The notes beneath the pieces are model-generated. The model saw nothing but the letters and a program-made list of their open reading frames with translations. It was not told where the DNA came from and ran no database searches. Positions 17,055 through 25,142 of a stretch of 55,029 nt of DNA are shown piece by piece. The translations under genes were made by a program, and so were the position numbers. Every line of letters begins with the position of its first letter. Position 1 is the first letter of the stretch. The DNA is from an uncultured Collinsella sp. (GTDB lineage: Bacteria > Actinomycetota > Coriobacteriia > Coriobacteriales > Coriobacteriaceae). The stretch lies in the NCBI GenBank assembly GCA_900542965.1, contig UQPY01000004.1, positions 1 to 55,029 on the forward strand, in the 5' to 3' direction.

Positions 17055-17936
17055 CTACACCTTCTCGGGGACGTACTTGCCCAAGAGGCCAGCAGGCTTG
17101 ACGAGCAGGACGATGATCAGAACACCAAAGACAATGGAGTTGGCAAGGCTCGTGGAAATGTAGGCCTGTGCCATAGCCTCGATGATGCCGATGAGAATGC
17201 CACCGACAAAGGCGCCGGGAATGGAGCCGATACCACCGAAGACGGCGGCGTCGAAGGCTTTGATGCCGGGCATGGCGCCCGTCGTGGGCTGCAGGACCGG
17301 CGAGTAGGAGCACAGCAGCACGCCGGCGATGGCGGCAAGGGCAGAGCCGATGGCGAACGTCATCGAGATGGTGCGGTTGACGTTGATGCCCATGAGCTGA
17401 GCGGCGGCCTTGTCCTCGGAAACGGCGCGCATGGCCTTGCCCATCTTGGTCTTACCCGTAAAGAACACCAAGCCGGCCATGATAACCAGGCAGGCGACGA
17501 TGGTGACGAGCGAGACAGCGCTCACGTTGTACTTGGCCAAGAACTCCGGCACCGGGAAGGTGACGAGCGAAGTAAAGTTCTTGGGCGTGGCGCCCCACAG
17601 AAGCTGTGCGGCATTCTGCAGGAAGTAGGACACGCCGATAGCCGTGATTAGAACGGCCAGCGGACCCGCCTGACGCAGCGGCTTATAGGCCAGGCCCTCG
17701 ATGAGAACACCGAGAACCGTGCAGACCGCACAAGAGAGAATTACAGAAGCCCAGCCCGGGAGGCCGAGATACGACGTGGCGCAGAACGAGACATAGGCAC
17801 CGACCATGATGACGTCGCCGTGAGCGAAGTTCAGCATCTTGGCGATACCGTAGACCATGGTGTAGCCCAACGCGATGATGGCGTAGACGCTGCCCATGGA
17901 CAGGCCGTTGACCAGGTATTGGATAAAGACCGTCAT
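17055..17936 (-). CDS. livH: branched-chain amino acid ABC transporter, permease LivH
   Basis: Membrane permease (293 aa) with about eight spans. The typical N-terminus (FIQYLVNGLSMGSVYAIIAL) and GYTMVYGIAKMLNFAHGDVIMVGAY identify LivH, and GIKAFDAAVFGGIGSIPGAFVGG is the conserved cytoplasmic loop that contacts the ATPases. The frame is open for 31 codons upstream, but ATG 17936 with AGGGGG upstream gives the family N-terminus. It follows the binding-protein gene after about 140 nt that contain a hairpin. Confidence 0.94.
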   Translation of the reverse strand: MTVFIQYLVNGLSMGSVYAIIALGYTMVYGIAKMLNFAHGDVIMVGAYVSFCATSYLGLPGWASVILSCAVCTVLGVLIEGLAYKPLRQAGPLAVLITAIGVSYFLQNAAQLLWGATPKNFTSLVTFPVPEFLAKYNVSAVSLVTIVACLVIMAGLVFFTGKTKMGKAMRAVSEDKAAAQLMGINVNRTISMTFAIGSALAAIAGVLLCSYSPVLQPTTGAMPGIKAFDAAVFGGIGSIPGAFVGGILIGIIEAMAQAYISTSLANSIVFGVLIIVLLVKPAGLLGKYVPEKV

Positions 17937-18007
17937 GTTCCACATCCCCCTTTCGAATAGGTTTCCAATTGATGTATGAAACAGGGACGTTACATCGTCC
18001 CTAGATA

Positions 18008-18045
18008 CCAAGCAAGCAGGGAAGGCCAAAACCTCCCCTGCTTGG
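18008..18045 (-). promoter_or_regulatory. intercistronic hairpin between the binding protein and livH
   Basis: An imperfect stem of the type ccaagcagggg.../...cccctgcttgg lies between two genes of the same operon and lacks a T-run. Such structures often protect the upstream binding-protein mRNA and give it higher expression than the permeases. That role here is inference. Confidence 0.45.
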
Positions 18046-18075
18046 GATCAAAACCGCTCTATGTAAGGCGGCCTA

Positions 18076-19263
18076 TTAGGCCTGTACGTACTTGCCGTCG
18101 GTGATGACGTACGCCGTCGGGTCCTTCTGGACCTGGCCCTTGTCGTTCCAGGAAAGCTTGCCGGTCAGGCCGTCAACGGTGATCTTGAGCATAGCCTCGG
18201 GCAGCTTCTCGGCGACCTCGGTGGGGTCGGCGTCGACGCCCAGACCGGCCTCCTTGAGAGCCTCGACCACAGCGTGCACGCCGTCGTAGGCGTCGGCGGC
18301 AAACTGGTCGGGGGTATCGCCATAAGCGTCCTTATAGGCGTTGACGAAGTCGGCGTTCTTCTCGTCGTCGGCGGAGAACGGGGTCATGAGCAGCAGGCCC
18401 TCGGCAAGGGAGGTGTCGAAGCCCTCCACACCCAGGATGCCGTCCATGCCGTCGCAGCCCATCATCTTGACGTCGTAGCCCATGTCCTTAGCATTCTTGA
18501 GCAGGACAGACGCCGGCGTGTAGTAGATCGGCGCGAAGATCATGGTGGCGCCGGCCTGCTTGGCCTTGGTCAGCTGGTTGGTAAAGCTCGTGGAAGAGTC
18601 GTCCTTAAAGGTTTCCTCGTCAACGATCTCGAGCTTGGACTCAGCGGCCTGGGCCTTAAAGGCATCGGCAATGCCCGAAGAATAGGCGTCGCCGGAGTTA
18701 TAGAACAGCACGAACTTCTCGTCCGCATACTTCTCTGCCAGGAACTTGGCAGCGTTGACGCCCTGGTTGGGGTCGGTAAAGCAAACCTGGAAGACGCAAT
18801 CCTTGCCCTTGGTGACGTCCTCGGAAGACGCGGACGGGGTGATCATGAACGTCTCGGGGTCCTTGCCGCACTCGGCGGCAACGGCAACCGATGCGCCCGT
18901 GGTGGTCGGGCCGACGAGAGCCTGCATACCCCAGTCCAGCAGAGTATTAAAGGCGTTGACGGCCTTCTCGCCGTCGGCCTGATCGTCCTCGGCCTTGCTG
19001 GCAAGCGGAAGCTCCTTGGTGGAGAAATCCTTGCAGCCAAGCTCGACGGCCTGAGTAACGGACTTGCCATAGGAGGCATTTGCACCGGTCAGCGGGCCGA
19101 TGGTACCGATCTTAAACGAAGCGTCGCTCGAAGCGGAACCGCTGTCGCCGCCGTTGGAGGAGCAGCCGGCTAGAATGGACATCGCCCCCAGACCTGCTGC
19201 GCTCGCGATAACGCTCCTGCGATTCATAACAGGGTTCAATGACTTACCGGTGAGGCTCGACAT
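18076..19263 (-). CDS. livK: branched-chain amino acid-binding lipoprotein (copy 1, next to livH)
   Basis: A periplasmic-binding-fold lipoprotein (395 aa) that delivers amino acids to LivHMGF on the outer face of the membrane. The signal has an NRRS twin-arginine-like start, a hydrophobic stretch and lipobox SILAGC with the lipidated Cys at about 34, followed by a Ser/Gly/Asp linker. The mature domain starts FKIGTIGPLTGANASYG, the classic Leu/Ile/Val-binding opening. ATG 19263 has GAGAGGAG 7 nt upstream. It is closely related along its full length to the next gene, implying tandem duplication. A GTCGGGT/ACCCGAC hairpin lies in its leader. Confidence 0.93.
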   Translation of the reverse strand: MSSLTGKSLNPVMNRRSVIASAAGLGAMSILAGCSSNGGDSGSASSDASFKIGTIGPLTGANASYGKSVTQAVELGCKDFSTKELPLASKAEDDQADGEKAVNAFNTLLDWGMQALVGPTTTGASVAVAAECGKDPETFMITPSASSEDVTKGKDCVFQVCFTDPNQGVNAAKFLAEKYADEKFVLFYNSGDAYSSGIADAFKAQAAESKLEIVDEETFKDDSSTSFTNQLTKAKQAGATMIFAPIYYTPASVLLKNAKDMGYDVKMMGCDGMDGILGVEGFDTSLAEGLLLMTPFSADDEKNADFVNAYKDAYGDTPDQFAADAYDGVHAVVEALKEAGLGVDADPTEVAEKLPEAMLKITVDGLTGKLSWNDKGQVQKDPTAYVITDGKYVQA

Positions 19264-19284
19264 GCGGCTCTCCTCTCATTTCTC

Positions 19285-19305
19285 GTCGGGTTTCGATTAC
19301 CCGAC
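19285..19305 (-). promoter_or_regulatory. leader hairpin upstream of livK copy 1
   Basis: GTCGGGT (19285-19291) and ACCCGAC (19299-19305) form a 7-bp stem with a 7-nt loop, about 20 nt before the start codon. It could be an operator or an mRNA leader structure. The rest of the 271-nt gap (19264-19534) is AT-rich and probably carries a promoter, which I cannot place exactly. Confidence 0.35.
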
Positions 19306-19534
19306 AGGCCATCCTTCGCCGTGTTCGGCGTTCGCAAAATAGTAGACGCTTTAGTTGGGAAAAGTGGCGATTATTTCAACTTTTCTTTTACTTTGTCCAT
19401 TTATCCATAAATATGCGTATCCCTGTCTGTTTATGCAGTTTAGCCACTTTATTGTGTGAAAGTAATGTTTCCATTCCGTTACAAGCGTCCTTGCCCTGAA
19501 TAAAACGACCCCACCGGTCTCGTTGTATATGCAC

Positions 19535-20701
19535 TTAGGCGGCGATGTACTTGCCGTCCTGAATCACATAGGCCGTAGCAGGCTTTTCGACTTGGCCCTC
19601 GTCGTTCCACGTGAGCTCGCCCGTCAGGCCCTCGATCTTGATCTTGCGCATGGCCTTGGCAAGGTCGCCGGCAATGTCGGCGCTGTCGGCCGTAATATCG
19701 ATGCCCGCCTTGTCGATGGCCTCGACGATGGCGTGGACGCAATCGTAGGCGTCGGCGGCAAACTGGTTGGGCGTCTCGTCGTAGGCGTCCTTATAGGCCT
19801 TGACGAAGTCGGCGTTCTTCTCATCGTCGGCAGAGAACGGGGTCATGAGCAGCACGCCCTCGGCAAGAGAGGTGTCGAAGCCCTCAACGGAGAGCAGGCC
19901 GTCCATGCCGTCGGTACCCATGAGGGTCATGTCGTATCCCATGTCCTTGGCGTTCTTGAGCAAAACGGACGCCGGCGTGTAGTAGATCGGCGCAAAGATG
20001 AGCGTGGCGCCGGCCTCCTTGGCCTTGGTGAGCTGGTTGGTAAAGCTCGTGGAAGAGTCGTCCTTAAAGGTCTCGGTATCGACGATGTCGAGCTTGGATG
20101 CCTTGGCCTGCTCGGCAAAAGCGTCGGCAACGCCCGAGCTGTACGTATCGCCGGAGTTATAGAACAGGGCAATCTTGGCGTCCGCATACTTCTCGGCCAA
20201 GAACTTCGCGGCGCTGGCGCCCATGGTGGGATCGGTGAAGCAAACCTGAAAGACCGTGGTCTTATCCTTGGTCACGTCGAGCGACGAGGCCGAAGGCGTG
20301 ACCATGAGCATATCGTCGGCAATCTCGCCCGAGACGGCGACGGCGGCACCAGTCGTGACGGGGCCGACGAGCGCCTGCATGCCCCAGTCGCACAGGGTAT
20401 TGAAGGCGTTGATAGCCTTCTCGCCGTCGGCGACGTCATCCTCGGACTTAAGCGAGAGTTTGAGGTCCTTGGTCGAGAAATCCTTGGCGGCAAGCTTGGC
20501 ACCCTTCTCGGCCGAAACGCCATAGGTTGCCGCGGCGCCGGTCAGAGGGCCGATAACGCCGATCTTGAAGGCCTTGCCGTCATCGGCGGAGCCGCCGTCC
20601 GAGCCACTCGACGAACAACCAGCGAGTGCCGCGGTGCTGCCGAGCGCCGCGGCGCCGGCGAGAAAGTTCCTACGGCTGAGCGTGCTGTTGATGTTAAACA
20701 T
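19535..20701 (-). CDS. branched-chain amino acid-binding lipoprotein (copy 2)
   Basis: A second binding lipoprotein (388 aa), strongly similar to the neighbour; for example the stretches TFKDDSSTSFTNQLTKAK and ADDEKNADFV occur in both. The signal peptide has SRRNFLAG, a good twin-arginine motif, then lipobox AALAGC with Cys at about 29. The mature part opens FKIGVIGPLTGAAATYG. ATG 20701 (AAGGGGGACACC upstream) is used; the frame is open 23 codons further. It is the first gene of the liv cluster and faces hom. The duplication may broaden ligand range. Only a weak stem with TTTTATT follows it, so some transcripts may read through into the rest of the operon. Confidence 0.92.
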   Translation of the reverse strand: MFNINSTLSRRNFLAGAAALGSTAALAGCSSSGSDGGSADDGKAFKIGVIGPLTGAAATYGVSAEKGAKLAAKDFSTKDLKLSLKSEDDVADGEKAINAFNTLCDWGMQALVGPVTTGAAVAVSGEIADDMLMVTPSASSLDVTKDKTTVFQVCFTDPTMGASAAKFLAEKYADAKIALFYNSGDTYSSGVADAFAEQAKASKLDIVDTETFKDDSSTSFTNQLTKAKEAGATLIFAPIYYTPASVLLKNAKDMGYDMTLMGTDGMDGLLSVEGFDTSLAEGVLLMTPFSADDEKNADFVKAYKDAYDETPNQFAADAYDCVHAIVEAIDKAGIDITADSADIAGDLAKAMRKIKIEGLTGELTWNDEGQVEKPATAYVIQDGKYIAA

Positions 20702-20954
20702 GGTGTCCCCCTTTTTTTCGCTGGCCGCAGTGCGGCCGTCTTGCGGTACGGGGCAAACCTTATGGCGCAAACGTTGACAGTTTGTTACGGAGTTCCGTTT
20801 GTAGCGAGCATGTTTCCAATGTTTCCGCAGCGTTTCGGGGGTGCCGTTTTGTGCGACTCCTGTTGCCTGGCGAGCACGCGCCCTCGGTTCACGCTAGAAT
20901 GCACTCAACCTTTAAGCGGTTAATCCATCCATAAGATGCACGAAGGAGCTATCT

Positions 20955-22298
20955 ATGAGCGAATCCCTGCGCACCGTGAACGTCGGTCTGATCGGTCTGG
21001 GAACCGTCGGCGGCGGCGTGGCCCGTCTGATCAAGAACCACCACGATGAGTACCTGGCCGCCTACGGCATCGACCTTAAGCTGACCCGCGCCTGTGCGCT
21101 TGCCTGGGAGCAGGCCGAGGCAGCCGGTATTGAGCGCGAGGCCTTTACGAGTGACTGGCATGATGTCGTCACCGACCCCGCCGTCGACATCGTCGTCGAA
21201 CTCATCGGCGGCGAGCACCCCGCGACCGAGATCTTCACCACCGCCTTTGAGCACGGCAAGCACGTCGTCTCTGCCAACAAGGCCCTGCTGGGCCGTCATG
21301 TCGAGACGCTCGCCGAGAAGGCGCGCGCGTGCGGCGTGCAGATTAAGTGCGAGGCCAGCTGCGGCGGCGGCATCCCCATCGTCAGCACGCTCGAGCACGA
21401 CCTGGTGGGCAACAAGATCCTGACCATCGCCGGCATTCTCAACGGTACCACCAACTATATCCTGTCGCGCATGGACGCCGAGGGCGCCGATTACGCCGAC
21501 GTGCTCGCCGACGCGCAGGCCAAGGGCTATGCCGAGGCCGACCCGTCCGCCGACGTCGACGGCTTCGACGCCGCCAGCAAGACGGCCATCCTCGCCTCCA
21601 TCGGCTTTGGCACCCGCGTTACCACCGACGATGTGTACCAGCAGGGTATCCGTACCATCGGCGCCAAGGACATCGCCCAGGCCCGCGAGCTCGGCTACAC
21701 CATTAAGCTGCTGGGCATCGCCCGCAACACCGATGCCGGCGTCGACGTCCGCGTGCACCCCACGCTGATCCCCGCCGACCACATGCTCGCCAAGGTCAAC
21801 GGCGCCATGAACGCCGTCTACGTGGTGGGCGACGCTGTGGGCGAGACCATGTTCTACGGTGCCGGCGCAGGCTCCTTCCCCACCGCGAGCGCCGTCGTGG
21901 GCGATATCCTGTCGCTCTCCGAGCAGATCAGCCGCGGCGTGGCTCCGCTGCCCGAGATCGAGCCCTACGGTCACAACCTCGCCTTTAAGCCCATGGACGA
22001 GCTCCAGACCAAGTACTATGTGCGCCTGAAGGTTGCCGACCGCGTGGGCGCCCTGTCCGAGACGGTCGATATCTTCGCCAAGCACAACATCTCGATCTCG
22101 CTCATCAACCAGGTCGAGGATGGCAAGTCGGGCGTCACCGACACCTGCTCGGTCATCTTCCTGACGCACCGCGCGCTCGAGAAGGACGTCCAGGCTGCCG
22201 CCGCCGAGCTTGCCAGCGCCGACTGCGTGGCCGAGGTTGCCAACGTCCTGCGCATCGAGGACGTCGAGGCCTGGACCGAAGGCGTCATGGCCAACTAG
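20955..22298 (+). CDS. hom: homoserine dehydrogenase
   Basis: Reduces aspartate semialdehyde to homoserine with NAD(P)H in the threonine, methionine and isoleucine branch. The 447 residues show the NAD(P) motif VGLIGLGTVGGG (about 10-21), VVSANKALLG with the conserved Lys, GGIPIVSTLEHDL, the family signature ILNGTTNYILSRM and a C-terminal ACT domain (VGALSETVDIFAKHNISISLINQ), the usual site of threonine feedback control. ATG follows GAAGGAGCTATCT. A strong terminator comes 34 nt after the stop. It is divergent from the liv operon. Confidence 0.97.
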   Translation: MSESLRTVNVGLIGLGTVGGGVARLIKNHHDEYLAAYGIDLKLTRACALAWEQAEAAGIEREAFTSDWHDVVTDPAVDIVVELIGGEHPATEIFTTAFEHGKHVVSANKALLGRHVETLAEKARACGVQIKCEASCGGGIPIVSTLEHDLVGNKILTIAGILNGTTNYILSRMDAEGADYADVLADAQAKGYAEADPSADVDGFDAASKTAILASIGFGTRVTTDDVYQQGIRTIGAKDIAQARELGYTIKLLGIARNTDAGVDVRVHPTLIPADHMLAKVNGAMNAVYVVGDAVGETMFYGAGAGSFPTASAVVGDILSLSEQISRGVAPLPEIEPYGHNLAFKPMDELQTKYYVRLKVADRVGALSETVDIFAKHNISISLINQVEDGKSGVTDTCSVIFLTHRALEKDVQAAAAELASADCVAEVANVLRIEDVEAWTEGVMAN

Positions 22299-22331
22299 TC
22301 CGGTTCTTGCCATACGACATATATGTTTGAG

Positions 22332-22365
22332 GGGCTCCCGTCCGATCTTGGACGGGAGCCCTTTT
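22332..22365 (+). terminator. terminator of hom
   Basis: A perfect 12-bp stem, GGGCTCCCGTCC/GGACGGGAGCCC, with loop GATCTT, is followed by TTTT. Confidence 0.9.
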
Positions 22366-22523
22366 GCTTGTGCGCTCGGGCGCAATTGACGTGGCTTGCA
22401 TTTGAACAACTTGACCGTTCATTGACAACCGGGGGCACCGTTCACCGATAAGCGAACGTGCTCGTTTTGGGCCGCCGCTATGCTGTGCTGCGTATGTCCA
22501 CACCCCCGAAGAATGGAGGCACC

Positions 22524-23273
22524 ATGTTGCTCGAGGGTAAGAAAGCAATCATCACCGGAGGCACGCGCGGTATCGGCTATGCCATCGCCTGCCGTTTTAT
22601 CGAGGAAGGCGCAGCCGTCACCGTCTTTGGCTCTCGCCAGGAGACCGCCGACGCCGCCGTCGAGAAGCTGACTGCAGCCTATCCCGAGGCCAAGGTCTGG
22701 GGCCGCTCCTGCGACCTCACCTCGCTCGAGGCCGTAACCGAGGCCTTTGCCCAGGCAGCCACCGACATGGGCGGCCTAGACACGGTCGTCAACAACGCCG
22801 GCATCTCCCAGAGCACCCCGCTGCTCAACTACACCGCCGAGGAGTTCGCCAAGGTCATGAACCTCAACGTGACCGCTGTCTTTAACGGCCACCACGCCGC
22901 TGCCAAGATCATGACCGAGGCCGGTCATGGCGGCACCATCACCACCACGAGCTCAATGGTCGCCAAGTACGGTCAGCCCTCCGGCGTCGGCTATCCCACG
23001 TCTAAGTTCGCTGTCAACGGCATGGTCCAGTCGCTCTCGCGCGAGCTCGCCCCCAAGGGCATTCGCGTCAACGCCGTCGCCCCCGGCGTGACCAGGACCG
23101 ACATGGTTGCCGCCCTGCCCGACGAGGTCATCAAGCCGCTCGTCGCCACCATCCCGCTCGGCCGCATGGGCGAGCCCGAGGACGTCGCCAACGCCTTCGT
23201 CTACCTGGCGAGCGACATGTCCTCCTACGTTACCGGCGCCGTACTCCCCGTCGACGGAGCCGCCCGCTCCTAA
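22524..23273 (+). CDS. short-chain dehydrogenase/reductase (FabG/BaiA-like)
   Basis: A 249-residue NAD(P)-dependent SDR. The cofactor motif TGGTRGIG is at about 9-16, NNAGIS follows, and the catalytic Ser and YxxxK appear in TTTSSMVAKYG and GVGYPTSKFAVNG. The C-terminus PVDGAARS is typical of the classical family. FabG (3-oxoacyl-ACP reductase) is the default guess. However, the opening GGTRGIG, an FG at the end of the second strand, AYPEAKVWG, CDLTS and SGVGYP(T)SK recall 3-alpha-hydroxysteroid dehydrogenases of the BaiA type as I remember them. ATG 22524 has GGAGGCACC upstream. It stands alone between two terminators, away from any fatty-acid cluster. Confidence 0.85.
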   Translation: MLLEGKKAIITGGTRGIGYAIACRFIEEGAAVTVFGSRQETADAAVEKLTAAYPEAKVWGRSCDLTSLEAVTEAFAQAATDMGGLDTVVNNAGISQSTPLLNYTAEEFAKVMNLNVTAVFNGHHAAAKIMTEAGHGGTITTTSSMVAKYGQPSGVGYPTSKFAVNGMVQSLSRELAPKGIRVNAVAPGVTRTDMVAALPDEVIKPLVATIPLGRMGEPEDVANAFVYLASDMSSYVTGAVLPVDGAARS

Positions 23274-23318
23274 AGGGCAGCGGGCTTCGGCTTCAACCTT
23301 CAACAGAGTCTTGCGCAA

Positions 23319-23363
23319 AAGGCGCGCTACCTGCGATAGGTGCAGGCAGCGCGCCTTCTTTTA
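23319..23363 (+). terminator. terminator of the SDR gene
   Basis: AAGGCGCGCT-ACCTGC pairs with GCAGG-AGCGCGCCTT across a short loop, followed by CTTTTATTT. It could also act for the convergent antiporter gene. Confidence 0.75.
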
Positions 23364-23395
23364 TTTGGGCGGAACCCGTATCCAGGTATTCCTTG

Positions 23396-24958
23396 CTACT
23401 TACCGTCGTCGTCCTCGGCTTCTTCTCTTGCATAGAGCTCCAGCATGCGGCGGCGGTATTCGCGTACGGCGAGCTTGGCGCGCTCCAGGCGGCGACGCTC
23501 GCGCTGGGTCAGCTCGGACGGGTCGACCTCGTCTCCATAGGTCTTATCGGCAAGCAGGTGCGCCGCGTCCACGATGCGGGCATCGATGTGGCCGCTCGCC
23601 GCCTCGGCAGAAAGACGCTCGGCAATCGTATCGAGCGTAGGCAGGCCCTCGAATACGCGACCATGGCCATGCGAAGTCAGCAGCTCATGCTCGCGCGCGA
23701 GCAAGCTCGCTAGGTCGTGGTGAGCGCGCAGGATGTCGAGCGCATCGGATGGATGCTCGGCAACCTCTGCCACGGCGGCGACCGGTGCGGCGTCGACCAC
23801 GCGGTAGAAGAGCTGCGCGAGCAATGGCATCAAGAACACCGTGATGGCGCCGGCGGCAACCATAACCGACGCGATGTCTTGCGACAGCGCACCCGCGTTG
23901 ACGGCAACACTCGTTACGGCAACGATGATCGGCAGCGCCGTGGTGCAGTAGAGCGCCACGGTGATGCGGCCATACGCCGAGACATCGCGCGTCGCGGGAC
24001 AAATGCTCATAGAGATAAGAATGGGCACGGCACGAATAATCAACAACGCCACGATAAAGCCCGCGAGCAAGCCCGGGCGCGACGCCACGGCCGTCAGGTC
24101 GATCTTTGCGCCCGATACGGTAAAGAACACCGGAATCAAAAAGCCGTAGGCCAGGCCGTCGAGCTTGGTCTCGAGCGTATGGTTGCCCTCGGGGATGATA
24201 TAGCGCAGGACAAAGCCGGCGGCAAAAGAACCCAACACGATGTCGAGATCAAAGACGGCCGAGAACGCCACGAGCGTGACCAGGATGAGCACCGTCAGGC
24301 GCACGAAGGTCTGCGACGTGGTATCGGCACGTTCCTCGACAAACGCAAAGAAGCGGCTGCCGACGCGCTTGGAGCGGCTTGGAACCACGGCCAGCAACAC
24401 GCAAACCACCGCAAACAAGCCAAGGATTACGAGCGTTTGGATGCCAGTGCGGGCAGACAGCAACACCGACATAGCAAGCACGGGTCCAAGTTCGCCCCAG
24501 GTGCCATACGCGAGAATCGAGTCGCCCACACGCGTGCCAGTGAGCGAGCGCTCACGCATGATGGGCACGAGTGTGCCGAGCGCCGTCGAAGTAAGGGCAA
24601 GCGTCACGGCGATACCGTCGAAATGACTGACCGAGAACCACGGGGTAAAGCGCACGGCAAGCCAGGCGATACCAAACGTGACGACCCACGTCGCCAAGCC
24701 GTAGCGCCCCTCGACGCCCGTGATGCTCTTGGGATCGATCTCAAAGCCGGCAAGCAAGAACAAAAAGGCCAGACCGAGCTCGGACACAAGCGAGACCTCG
24801 GTATCTACATGGATGACGCCGAGCATATGAGGTCCCAGCACTGCGCCGAGCACGAGCAAAAAGACCGTCTCGGGAACGGGTTTTCCAGGAATCGCCGAGG
24901 CGATGAAGGGGCTTGCAAAGGCCACGAGCGCGATGATGGCGAGCGAAACGAATGCCAT
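23396..24958 (-). CDS. CPA2-family cation:proton antiporter
   Basis: A 520-residue membrane protein. The first ~400 residues hold about twelve hydrophobic segments of the Na+/H+-exchanger fold, with FLFLLAGFEIDPKSI and VLGSFAAGFVLRYIIPEG as CPA2 (Kef/NapA-like) landmarks. The last ~120 residues are cytoplasmic and strongly charged, ending in a basic helix (TQRERRRLERAKLAVREYRRR) and an acidic tail. No TrkA_N nucleotide-binding domain is visible, so regulation differs from classical Kef channels. It presumably exchanges Na+ or K+ for protons; the ion is not determined. It is a single gene, divergent from purL. Confidence 0.87.
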   Translation of the reverse strand: MAFVSLAIIALVAFASPFIASAIPGKPVPETVFLLVLGAVLGPHMLGVIHVDTEVSLVSELGLAFLFLLAGFEIDPKSITGVEGRYGLATWVVTFGIAWLAVRFTPWFSVSHFDGIAVTLALTSTALGTLVPIMRERSLTGTRVGDSILAYGTWGELGPVLAMSVLLSARTGIQTLVILGLFAVVCVLLAVVPSRSKRVGSRFFAFVEERADTTSQTFVRLTVLILVTLVAFSAVFDLDIVLGSFAAGFVLRYIIPEGNHTLETKLDGLAYGFLIPVFFTVSGAKIDLTAVASRPGLLAGFIVALLIIRAVPILISMSICPATRDVSAYGRITVALYCTTALPIIVAVTSVAVNAGALSQDIASVMVAAGAITVFLMPLLAQLFYRVVDAAPVAAVAEVAEHPSDALDILRAHHDLASLLAREHELLTSHGHGRVFEGLPTLDTIAERLSAEAASGHIDARIVDAAHLLADKTYGDEVDPSELTQRERRRLERAKLAVREYRRRMLELYAREEAEDDDGK

Positions 24959-25142
24959 GTGATGCCTTTCTCTTGTTTGCGCTTCACTGTAGCACCCTCG
25001 CCGTCCTCAACGCGCCGCGAGCTGTCGTATCATAGTGAGGTTTACAAACATGTGGCTCAAGGCGACTGCGAGGCCCGCCCCGCAAACCGACCGCTGCCGC
25101 ATACCGTACCGTACGCCCAACCGATCAGGAAGGCAGGAACCA

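Noticed and set aside
15741..17651. A 636-codon frame opposite livM and livH
   Set aside because: Its composition is dominated by Asp, His, Gly and Arg, as expected from reverse reading of membrane-protein codons, and the other strand has clear permeases.
20949..22409. A 486-codon frame opposite hom
   Set aside because: Same shadow composition, no ribosome binding site, and hom is certain.
22524..23273. Identity with the 7-beta-hydroxysteroid dehydrogenase known from Collinsella
   Set aside because: The N-terminus and motif layout do not resemble that enzyme as I remember it; the protein fits FabG/BaiA-like SDRs better.
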